The translations under genes and the position numbers were made by a program. Below, piece after piece: positions 56,124 through 64,000 of a DNA stretch of 64,000 nucleotides. Below the pieces are notes generated by a model. It was not told where the DNA came from, made no database searches, and saw nothing but the letters and a program-made list of their open reading frames with translations. The DNA is from an uncultured Anderseniella sp. (GTDB lineage Bacteria; Pseudomonadota; Alphaproteobacteria; Rhizobiales; Aestuariivirgaceae), in assembly GCA_947488295.1 (NCBI GenBank), contig CANKYU010000003.1, positions 682,001 through 746,000 of the forward strand, given 5' to 3'. Positions within the stretch are counted from its first letter, which is position 1, and each line of letters starts with the position of its first letter.

Positions 56124-56558
56124 ATGCCCACAGAAGTACTCTACAGCACCAAAGCCCGCGCGACCGGTGGACGCGATGGCACGTCCGGCACGCTTGATGG
56201 TGCATTCAAGGTGACATTGTCCACGCCGAAGGAACTGGGCGGAGACGGCAAGGACGGCAACAATCCCGAGCAATTGTTTGCTTCCGGTTATGCGGCCTGT
56301 TTTCTCGGTGCCATGAAGTTCGTCGCCGGTCATTCGGAAGACCTGAAGATGAAAATCCCCGATGATGCCAGCGTGACGTCCACTGTCGGCATCGGGCCGC
56401 GGTCCGAAGGTGGTTTCGGCCTGGATGTGAAGTTGGAAGTGTCGTTGCCGGGCATTGACAAGGAACTTGCGACCAAACTGGTTGAGGAAGCGCACCAGGT
56501 GTGCCCGTATTCCAATGCAACCCGTGGATCGCTCGACATAAATCCCGTGGTTGTTTAG
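56124..56558 (+). CDS. ohr: Organic hydroperoxide resistance protein (OsmC/Ohr family)
   Basis: 144 residues. The two redox cysteines are in FASGYAACFLGAMKF (residue 59) and HQVCPYSNATRG (residue 123), the Ohr spacing; the N-terminus PTEVLYSTKARATGGRDG is typical. It detoxifies organic peroxides using lipoyl or thiol reductants. AAGGA site eight bases before ATG 56124. No MarR-type OhrR gene is adjacent. Confidence 0.93.
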   Translation: MPTEVLYSTKARATGGRDGTSGTLDGAFKVTLSTPKELGGDGKDGNNPEQLFASGYAACFLGAMKFVAGHSEDLKMKIPDDASVTSTVGIGPRSEGGFGLDVKLEVSLPGIDKELATKLVEEAHQVCPYSNATRGSLDINPVVV

Positions 56559-56573
56559 GCCGAAAATCTCTGT

Positions 56574-58184
56574 TCAGATATCGCGCAGGCGGAAGCGTTG
56601 AATCTTGCCGGATTCATTGCGTGGCAACTGGTCCAGGAACCGGATGGCACGCGGGTATTTGTAGGGCGCGATGGTGTTTTTGACATGGTCTTGCAGATTG
56701 TCGGCCAGTCCTTGTCTGTCCTTTGCGGCAACCGGCGTGACCACGTAAGCCACCACGATCTGACCGCGGTCGTCCGATGCTTCGCCGATAACGGCACACT
56801 CGCGGACGTCCGGGTGCAGCAGCAGCGTGTTTTCAACCTCGACGCCCGAAATATTGTAACCGGACGAAATGATCATGTCGTCCAGACGGCTGTGATAGGC
56901 GAGATACCCGTCTTCGGTCATTGAACAGGCATCTCCGGTGATGTTCCAGCCGTCCTGCACGTAGACCTGCTGGCGTTCATCATCCAGGTAGCGGCAACCT
57001 GTGGGGCCCCTGACCGCCAGCCGTCCGATCTCGTCGGCGGGCAGTTTGCGGCCGGCATCGTCAAGCACGGCGATTTCATAGCCGGGTATCGCCGGGCCGA
57101 TGAAGCCCGGGCGCATATCCTGTCCCGTTGATCCGGCAAAGGCATGCAGCATTTCGGTCGATCCCAGCACTTCCGCCAGTTGCATGCCCGTCGCGTCCGC
57201 CCATGCCTGTCGCACTGGCAGAGGCAGGGCCTCGCCGGAAGACACGGCAAGACGCAATGTCGCCAGCGATTGGCCTGTCTTCAGTTTCACCATCTGCTGA
57301 AAGAAGGTCGGCACGGTAAAGCAAACCGTGGCGCCGTAGGTCTCGATTGCATCAAGCAGCTGCTCTGGTGAATAGCGCGCATTGAGCACGCTGCAGGCAC
57401 CGGCATAAAACGGAAACACCAGAAGCCCGCCGAGCCCGAACGTGAAGGCAAGTGGTGCAGTGCCGATGAACACGTCGTCCGGGACCGGCGCGATGATGTG
57501 CCGGGACATGGTCTCGCAGATGGCAATCACGTCGCGATGAAAGTGAACCGTGGCCTTGGGCTTGCCGGTCGTGCCGGAGGTAAAGGCAATCAGCGATATG
57601 TCGTCCGGCAGGGTGGCGCAGGTTTCGTGTTGCGGTGAGGCATCGGCCATCAGTTCAAACAACTCGCCGTGGCCGTCGTCGAACGCGATAACCGGCAAGT
57701 CCCTGCCTGACGAATGGACTGCCAGCGCCAGATCCTGCAGCAGGCCTGTTTCACAGATCGCCAGTGCAGGTCGCGACATGTCGATAATCACACGCAGCTC
57801 GTTATCGCGCAGCAACGACATTGTCGTGATAGCGACAGCACCAGTTTTCTGGACGGCAAGCCAGGCGAGCGCGACTTCCGGCGAATTGCCGCCGCGGATC
57901 AGCACCCGGTTGCCTGGCCTGATGCCGTGACGATCAACCATCACCGAGGCGGCCCGGCAGACATGCTCATTCAGTTCTGCGTAGGTCCAGGTCCGGTCAC
58001 CGCCGCGGACCGCCGGTCTGTCGCCATGACCGTTTGAAACATGCCGGTCGAGCAGCAGGGATACGCAATTCAGGGTTTCCAGGTCGGAGACGCCGGCCAG
58101 AGGCAGTATCTGCGGCCACTGGTCTGGCGGCGGCAGCCGGTCATGCGCAAACCGGTCTTTCTGCGGGCTGACCGGCGGCGTCAT
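56574..58184 (-). CDS. Acyl/aryl-CoA ligase (AMP-forming)
   Basis: 536 residues of the ANL superfamily, benzoate-CoA-ligase-like group. AMP-binding FTSGTTGKPKATVHFHRD near residue 203, ribose-contact YHSRLDDMIISSGYNISGVE and the C-terminal lysine in NESGKIQRFRLRDI. Related to the ligase at 60066 but clearly distinct. It overlaps the old-yellow-enzyme gene upstream by ATGA and is last in the operon. The substrate is likely an aromatic or branched acid. Confidence 0.85.
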   Translation of the reverse strand: MTPPVSPQKDRFAHDRLPPPDQWPQILPLAGVSDLETLNCVSLLLDRHVSNGHGDRPAVRGGDRTWTYAELNEHVCRAASVMVDRHGIRPGNRVLIRGGNSPEVALAWLAVQKTGAVAITTMSLLRDNELRVIIDMSRPALAICETGLLQDLALAVHSSGRDLPVIAFDDGHGELFELMADASPQHETCATLPDDISLIAFTSGTTGKPKATVHFHRDVIAICETMSRHIIAPVPDDVFIGTAPLAFTFGLGGLLVFPFYAGACSVLNARYSPEQLLDAIETYGATVCFTVPTFFQQMVKLKTGQSLATLRLAVSSGEALPLPVRQAWADATGMQLAEVLGSTEMLHAFAGSTGQDMRPGFIGPAIPGYEIAVLDDAGRKLPADEIGRLAVRGPTGCRYLDDERQQVYVQDGWNITGDACSMTEDGYLAYHSRLDDMIISSGYNISGVEVENTLLLHPDVRECAVIGEASDDRGQIVVAYVVTPVAAKDRQGLADNLQDHVKNTIAPYKYPRAIRFLDQLPRNESGKIQRFRLRDI

Positions 58185-59635
58185 TCAGGTGTCCAGTCCG
58201 GTGCGATCAGGCGGCGCTTGCCGTCCGAGGACTTGCGCACACCGGGTTCATCCAGATCCACCCTGTCCCAGAGCTTGCAGGTCACCTGCTTGTGGTTCTG
58301 GTCCAGCCCTTCACAGTAATTTGTGTACTCACACAGCCTTATTTCACTGCCGTGGCCGGTTTCAAGTTTTCTGAACCAGTCAGGGTCGGCAAGTGCCTGC
58401 CGCGCCGCGCCGATAATGTCGGCGGTTCCGTCATTCAATGCGGCTTCCGCCACGTCGAAACTATGTATGCCGCCGGCCGCCACCACCGGTGTCTCGAAAC
58501 CGGCCTTGCGCACGGCCTGCCGGATGGTTTTGGTCGCGGCAAAGTTGCGTCCGAACGGGCCTTTCTCATCGGAGATGTATTGCGGCATGCATTCGTATCC
58601 GCTGGGCCCGGTATAAGGGTAGGCGGCAGCGCCCATCTTGGGTTGCTTGGCGTCATCGAATTTGCCGCCGCGCGACAGTGACAGGAAGTCCATGCCGGCC
58701 TTGGCGAAGGCTGTCGCGAAAAGACAGACTTCATCAAGCGTACTGCCGCCGTCAATCGCCTCGGACGCCAGGAACCTGGTGCCGACAATGAAGTCTTCCG
58801 GTACGGCTTTACGGACCGCGTGATAAACCTCAAGCGGCAGGCGCACCCGCGCATTTGCAGCGCCGCCATAGCCGTCATCGCGCCGGTTGGTGGCCGACAG
58901 GAACGAGGCCATGGTGTAGGCGTGGGCATAGTGTAGTTCAACACCGTCAAAACCGGCCCGGCTGGCGCGGCTGGCCGCGTCGGCAAACAGGTCGGGCAGG
59001 ACCCGGGGCAGGTCTGCTATATGATCCAGGTGCATATCGTTGACCTGTTCACGGTACCCCTTTGTCAGCGCCTCGAACTCGCGCACATTCAGGACCGGCT
59101 CCAGCTCATCGTCGGTCATGGCGATCATCGCCTGGCGCACGTCTGCCTCGTCCGCATCGTTCATAGCGAGCGCGCTGCGATGTGAAGATGTGATGGTAAG
59201 AAAGCGCTCCAGGAACTTGACCCGGTCAGGGCGCCGCTTGATCGCCAGAAAATCGATCAACTGAATGAACAGTTTTGTCGTGCCGCCGCTTTCCCGACGC
59301 ACTACATCAACCAGTTGCGCAAGACCGTCGAGAAACCGGTCATGACCGATACGAAGCAAGGGGCCCGATGGTACGTCCCTGATGCCGGTCGCCTCTACAA
59401 CGATGGCGGCGGGGCGGCCTTTTGCAAACCGCCCATACCAGTCCAGTACTTCAGGTGTCACATCACCGCTGTCCGTGGCCCGCCACGGCACCATCGCCGG
59501 CACCCATGTCCGGTTGCGCAGTGCAAGCCGCCCGGACTGCAAGGGGGAAAACAACGTGGACGATGCGCGTTCTCCCGCATCGGGCAGGTGACCGGGATCC
59601 GGTGTCCATCTTATCTTCTCAGGCGGTTTCCACAT
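58181..59635 (-). CDS. NADH:flavin oxidoreductase (old yellow enzyme family)
   Basis: 484 residues. A TIM-barrel FMN domain begins TLFSPLQSGRLALRNRTWVP near residue 27; the substrate histidine/tyrosine region is GFDGVELHYAHAYTMASFLS and the phosphate loop is VVAAGGIHSFDVAEAAL. The C-terminal region has cysteines in LCEYTNYCEGLDQNHKQVTC, like enzymes that may bind an Fe-S cluster or have lost one. In 2-aminobenzoyl-CoA and salicylyl-CoA pathways an OYE domain is fused to a flavin monooxygenase; here it is separate. Confidence 0.85.
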   Translation of the reverse strand: MWKPPEKIRWTPDPGHLPDAGERASSTLFSPLQSGRLALRNRTWVPAMVPWRATDSGDVTPEVLDWYGRFAKGRPAAIVVEATGIRDVPSGPLLRIGHDRFLDGLAQLVDVVRRESGGTTKLFIQLIDFLAIKRRPDRVKFLERFLTITSSHRSALAMNDADEADVRQAMIAMTDDELEPVLNVREFEALTKGYREQVNDMHLDHIADLPRVLPDLFADAASRASRAGFDGVELHYAHAYTMASFLSATNRRDDGYGGAANARVRLPLEVYHAVRKAVPEDFIVGTRFLASEAIDGGSTLDEVCLFATAFAKAGMDFLSLSRGGKFDDAKQPKMGAAAYPYTGPSGYECMPQYISDEKGPFGRNFAATKTIRQAVRKAGFETPVVAAGGIHSFDVAEAALNDGTADIIGAARQALADPDWFRKLETGHGSEIRLCEYTNYCEGLDQNHKQVTCKLWDRVDLDEPGVRKSSDGKRRLIAPDWTPE

Positions 59636-59659
59636 GGTGTCCCGAACTCGTTGAAATGG

Positions 59660-60061
59660 TTATTGGCCTGCCGTTGGCACAACGGCGGTCGCCTCGATTT
59701 CCACCATGGCGTCGTCTTCCACAAGTGCGACCACCTGAACCACCGCCATGGCTGGAAAATGTCGGCCAATCACCTGTTTGTAAGCGGCTCCAAGGTCGCG
59801 CAGGGAAGCGAGGTATGCCCGCTTGTCAGTCACATACCAGGTCATGCGCACGATGTGATCCGGCCGTGCTCCGGCTTCAGCCAATACCGCAACGATGTTG
59901 CGCAGTGTCTGTTCGGCCTGTCCGGCAAAGTCCTTGCTTTCAAACACTTCATCGGCGTTCCATCCGATCATTCCGCCGGTGAACACCATGCGTCCTTCGG
60001 CTGCCACGCCGTTGGCGTAACCCTTCGGTTGTTTCCAGCCTTTCGGTTGCAGAAACTCCAT
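59660..60061 (-). CDS. RidA/YjgF-family protein
   Basis: 133 residues. Start ATG 60061 with GAGGAA ahead. RidA stretches: AEGRMVFTGGMIGWNADEV near residue 22, QTLRNIVAVLAEAGARPDHI and VVQVVALVEDDAMVEIEATA. Such proteins hydrolyse reactive imines or enamines, which fits a pathway for amino-aromatic compounds. The start overlaps the upstream ligase's last bases, so they are co-transcribed. Confidence 0.88.
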   Translation of the reverse strand: MEFLQPKGWKQPKGYANGVAAEGRMVFTGGMIGWNADEVFESKDFAGQAEQTLRNIVAVLAEAGARPDHIVRMTWYVTDKRAYLASLRDLGAAYKQVIGRHFPAMAVVQVVALVEDDAMVEIEATAVVPTAGQ

Positions 60062-60065
60062 TACT

Positions 60066-61685
60066 TCATTCCTCCCTGAGCCGGAAACGCTGGATCTTGC
60101 CGGTCTGTGTCTTGGGCAGAGCACCGGTGAACACGACCGAGCGCGGATATTTGAACGGAGCGATTGTCTGCTTCACATGATCCTGCAGGCGCTTGATACA
60201 ATCATCATCTGCCCCGATACCCTCGGCCAGCACCACATGGGCCTGCACGATCTGGCCGCGTTCCTCGTCCGCCACACCGATGACGGCACATTCGACGACC
60301 TCGGCATGAGACAGGAGAGCTGCTTCCACTTCCGGGCCGGCAATGTTGTAGCCGGAAGAGATGATCATGTCGTCGCTGCGCGCGGCAAAGTGAAAGATGC
60401 CCGCTTCATCCTGGATGAAACTGTCACCGGTGAGGTTCCAGCCGTCGCGCACATAGCCTGCCTGCCGGTCATCGTTCAGATAGCGGCATCCGGTCGGGCC
60501 CTTGACGGCCAGCTTTCCAATCGTGCCGCGCGGCACTTCTGCCATATCCTCGTCAACGACCATGGCCTGATAGCCTGTGACCGGACTGCCGGTCTGGGCA
60601 GGCGCGGCTGATCCAAACCGGTTGGAGATGAAGATGTGCAGCAGTTCGGTTGATCCGATACCATCGAGCATCTCCTTGCCGGTTTTCGCCTGCCATTCCT
60701 CGAACACCGGGCCGGGCAGGGTTTCCCCGGCCGACACTGCCACCCGCAGGGAAGACAGGTCTGCACCTTCGTCCATGGCCCGCATCATGGCGCGATAGGC
60801 GGTTGGGGCGGTGAAGCACACGGTTGCCTTGTAGGTCTCGATGATCTCGATCATGTTGGGTGGAGAGGCGGTTTCCAGCAGGGTAGCGGTTGCGCCGAAG
60901 CGCAATGGGAACACTGCCAGTCCGCCCAGGCCGAACGTGAAGGCAAGGGGCGGCGAGCCGACAAAAACGTCATCCGGTGTTACGCCCAGAACCTCTTTGG
61001 CATAACCGTCGGCAATAATCATCAGGTCACGATGGAAGTGCATTGTTGCCTTGGGTTCACCGGTGGTGCCTGAGGTGAAGCCGAGCAGGGCAACATCGTC
61101 CCGGCTGGTTTGCACAGCATCAAAGGACACGGCCTTGTTCAGTCCGGCGCGGTCCAGTTCGGCATCATGATTGGCTGTGCCGTCGAAGCCGATGACCTTA
61201 TCAAGAGTAGGGGACGTCTTTGCGCAAGCGACGATCTCGTCCATCATGCGGGTGTCGCACAAAGCGAGGCTCACCTGTGCCTTGTCGACGATTTTCGACA
61301 GTTCGCCGGCCCGCAGCATCGGCATGGTGTTGACCACCACTGCACCGGCCTTGGTTGCCGCCAGCCAGCACGCCACCATGGCCGGATTGTTGGCGGACCG
61401 GATCAGGACCCGGTTGCCCGGCCTGACGCCGTAATCCTCAACCAGCGCATGAGCAAGGCGATTGGTCCAGTCGGACAGCTCCTTGTAGGTCCTGCGGCGG
61501 CCATTGCCGATCAGAGCTACATGATCGCCAAATCCCTGGTCGACCATCTTGTCGGTCAGTTCCACAGCCGCATTGAGATGATCGGGATAGTCAAAATCGT
61601 CGAGCAGGAACTCCGGCCACTGGTCCGCTGGCGGCAGGTTGTCCCGGCTGAAGCTGTCCACATGAGCGCTGGGTAACAGGTCCAT
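60066..61685 (-). CDS. Aryl-CoA ligase, 2-aminobenzoate-CoA-ligase-like
   Basis: 539 residues. AMP-binding core FTSGTTGEPKATMHFHRD near residue 205; FVGSPPLAFTFGLGGLAVFP and SDDMIISSGYNIAGPEVE; C-terminal KTQTGKIQRFRLREE with the catalytic lysine. The beginning DNLPPADQWPEFLLDDFDY resembles 2-aminobenzoate-CoA ligases. The neighbours MarR, enoyl-CoA hydratase, acyl-CoA dehydrogenase and RidA match that type of cluster. Substrate still inferred. Confidence 0.82.
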   Translation of the reverse strand: MDLLPSAHVDSFSRDNLPPADQWPEFLLDDFDYPDHLNAAVELTDKMVDQGFGDHVALIGNGRRRTYKELSDWTNRLAHALVEDYGVRPGNRVLIRSANNPAMVACWLAATKAGAVVVNTMPMLRAGELSKIVDKAQVSLALCDTRMMDEIVACAKTSPTLDKVIGFDGTANHDAELDRAGLNKAVSFDAVQTSRDDVALLGFTSGTTGEPKATMHFHRDLMIIADGYAKEVLGVTPDDVFVGSPPLAFTFGLGGLAVFPLRFGATATLLETASPPNMIEIIETYKATVCFTAPTAYRAMMRAMDEGADLSSLRVAVSAGETLPGPVFEEWQAKTGKEMLDGIGSTELLHIFISNRFGSAAPAQTGSPVTGYQAMVVDEDMAEVPRGTIGKLAVKGPTGCRYLNDDRQAGYVRDGWNLTGDSFIQDEAGIFHFAARSDDMIISSGYNIAGPEVEAALLSHAEVVECAVIGVADEERGQIVQAHVVLAEGIGADDDCIKRLQDHVKQTIAPFKYPRSVVFTGALPKTQTGKIQRFRLREE

Positions 61686-61689
61686 TGGC

Positions 61690-62838
61690 TTAACCTCCTG
61701 CCATCATCTGGCGTGCGATGACCACTTTCTGCACATCCGATGCGCCTTCATAAATGCGCAGGGCCCGGATTTCGCGATACAGACTTTCGACAATATGGCC
61801 GCTGCGTACCCCGTCGCCGCCATGCAACTGCACGGCGCGGTCGATTACCGCCTGCGCTGTGTCCGTCGCATGCAGTTTCGCCATGGCGGCTTCGCGGGTG
61901 ACCCGGGCAGCGCCTGTATCCTTTGTCCAGGCGGCGCGGTAGACCAGCAGGGCGCTGGCATCCACATCCAGCGCCATGTCGGCCACGTGGCCCTGGACCA
62001 TCTGCAACTCGGCCATTGGCGCGCCGAACAGTTCACGTTCGCGCACGCGTTCAAGCGTTTCATCCAGTGCCCGGCGGGCGAAGCCTAGGGCGGCGGCGCC
62101 GACTGTCGAGCGGAAGACATCAAGCACCGACATTGCAACCTTGAAACCCTGTCCCGGCTCACCGATCAGCGCATCTGAACTGACCCGGACATTGTCAAAC
62201 TCCAGCCGTGCCAGTGGGTGAGGGGCGATGACCTCAAGCCGCTCGGCAATGGTCAGGCCTTCGGTGTCCGCTGGTACGAGAAAGCACGACAGGCCTTTCG
62301 CGCCCGGTGCTTCACCGGTACGGGCAAAGACACAGTAGAAGTCGGCGATACCGCCATTGGAAATCCAGGTCTTCTCGCCGTTCAGCACGAAGTGGTTGCC
62401 GTCGCGGTCTGCCGTCATGTCCATTGCTGCCACGTCGGAACCGGATTTTGGTTCACTCAGCGCAAACGCCGACAGGGCGTTTCCGGCTCTGATCTTGCGC
62501 AACCAGGCCCGTTGTTCCGCAGTGCCAAACAAAGAGATCGCACCGGTGCCGAGGCCCTGCATGGCGAAGGCGAAGTCTGCCAGCCCGTCATGACGCGCCA
62601 GCGTCTCGCGGATCAGGCAAAGGCTGCGCACGTCCAGTACGCCGGGCTGATCCGGATCGATTGCGGCGTGTTCAAGCCATCCGTCCTGTCCAAGCTTTGC
62701 CACCAGTGCCTTGCAGGCGGCGTCCACATCCGAATGATCCGCCGGCAGGTTGGTTTCGCACCAGTGATCCAGCGCAGCCGCCAGCTCGCGATGCCTGTCT
62801 TCAAAGAACGGCCAGTGCAGAAAGCTTGTGTCTGCCAT
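61690..62838 (-). CDS. Acyl-CoA dehydrogenase
   Basis: 382 residues. N-terminal helical domain; flavin-binding [17 protein letters not shown] near residue 132 and [16 protein letters not shown]-terminal [20 protein letters not shown] and [20 protein letters not shown], with the catalytic glutamate in YEGAS. It oxidises a CoA thioester with electrons passing to ETF. Gaps of four bases to the ligase and two to the hydratase show a tight operon. Confidence 0.93.
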   Translation of the reverse strand: MADTSFLHWPFFEDRHRELAAALDHWCETNLPADHSDVDAACKALVAKLGQDGWLEHAAIDPDQPGVLDVRSLCLIRETLARHDGLADFAFAMQGLGTGAISLFGTAEQRAWLRKIRAGNALSAFALSEPKSGSDVAAMDMTADRDGNHFVLNGEKTWISNGGIADFYCVFARTGEAPGAKGLSCFLVPADTEGLTIAERLEVIAPHPLARLEFDNVRVSSDALIGEPGQGFKVAMSVLDVFRSTVGAAALGFARRALDETLERVRERELFGAPMAELQMVQGHVADMALDVDASALLVYRAAWTKDTGAARVTREAAMAKLHATDTAQAVIDRAVQLHGGDGVRSGHIVESLYREIRALRIYEGASDVQKVVIARQMMAGG

Positions 62839-62840
62839 GA

Positions 62841-63645
<805 letters not shown>

Positions 63646-63653
<8 letters not shown>

Positions 63654-64000
63654 GTTGCTCTCCCAGGGATTGATTGAGACGGTCCATGCCGGCCATCATC
63701 GCGTCAGCTTCATCCGGTGACAGCTCCGCCAGCAGCTCGTTGACCCAGCCTTCGTGCACGCTGGCCATGTGGCTGAAGTCATCGCGACCCTTGTTTGTCA
63801 GCCGCACCACCATGGCGCGCCGATCGCCTTTCACCGGCACCCGCATCACATGGCCATCGTCAACCAGGCGGTCGACGATACCGGTTACATTGCCGTTGGA
63901 GACCTTGAGGAAGGACGACAGGGCGCTCATGCGCAAACCCCGTTCGTGATGATGGAGCGCGGCCATGACGTCAAACCGCGGCAGCGTGGTCCCAAACTCC
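63646..64000 (-). CDS. MarR-family regulator (5' end outside window)
   Basis: At least 118 codons are visible up to the window edge. The ATG at 63966 is internal: the codons upstream of it remain open and read [11 protein letters not shown], a normal MarR helix. The winged helix is [21 protein letters not shown] and [18 protein letters not shown]. It is the first visible gene of the CoA-ligase operon and probably represses it, responding to an aromatic CoA ester or acid. Confidence 0.88.

Overview
The window is a gene-dense stretch (about 58 protein genes, no gap above roughly 200 bases, no tRNA, rRNA, CRISPR array, insertion sequence or prophage recognised) from what looks like an alphaproteobacterium. 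Support for this is the moderately high G+C content, the Urt-urease order, an ArsR-type SoxR controlling a soxVWXYZABCD cluster, a betaine uptake and demethylation block, and many ATGA/GTGA start-stop overlaps. A marine or soil chemolithoheterotroph using thiosulfate and organic nitrogen would fit. The species cannot be named from the sequence.

Region by region: (1) 1-8774, urea ABC transporter (urtB partial, urtCDE) running straight into a complete nickel urease operon ureDABCEFG. (2) 8761-10387, a divergent pair: a choline-kinase-like phosphotransferase and a SAM methyltransferase. (3) 10572-18056, glycine-betaine/choline-type ABC importer with a fused double permease, a second kinase-like protein and a dimethylglycine/sarcosine-dehydrogenase-like flavoenzyme, i.e. 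methylated-amine uptake and catabolism. (4) 18165-32609, sulfur oxidation: a Tat-exported nitroreductase-like protein, a flavodoxin, two metallo-beta-lactamase-fold proteins (SoxH-like position), two YeeE/YedE sulfur transporters, soxR, soxS, soxVW, soxXYZA, a strong terminator, then soxBCD. The heptamer ATATTCA recurs in four intergenic regions of this block and is a candidate SoxR operator. (5) 32640-37078, an RND efflux pump with its membrane-fusion adaptor. (6) 37238-46785, an unusual island: four glycosyltransferases (two of families best known from fungal Golgi mannan synthesis), a GMC dehydrogenase with a Tat-exported small subunit, a nucleotidyltransferase, an HprK-like kinase, a PqqD-like carrier and, between kinase and glycosyltransferase, an unlisted 56-residue peptide gene (45480-45650). 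It reads like a peptide-modification (RiPP-like) system. (7) 46921-48357, an AhpD-like protein and a phytanoyl-CoA dioxygenase gene interrupted by a single TGA. (8) 48529-56558, alpha-2-macroglobulin plus penicillin-binding protein 1C, then Ohr. (9) 56574-64000, a minus-strand CoA-thioester catabolic operon (MarR, enoyl-CoA hydratase, acyl-CoA dehydrogenase, aryl-CoA ligase, RidA, old-yellow-enzyme, second CoA ligase) resembling aerobic aminobenzoate/aryl-CoA degradation clusters.

How it works together: urea and betaine uptake feed nitrogen and C1 metabolism. Thiosulfate is imported or oxidised in the periplasm by SoxXA/YZ/B/CD, with SoxV, W and S keeping SoxYZ reduced and SoxR sensing sulfur species. 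Functional calls come from motif reading and family knowledge only; no database search was run.
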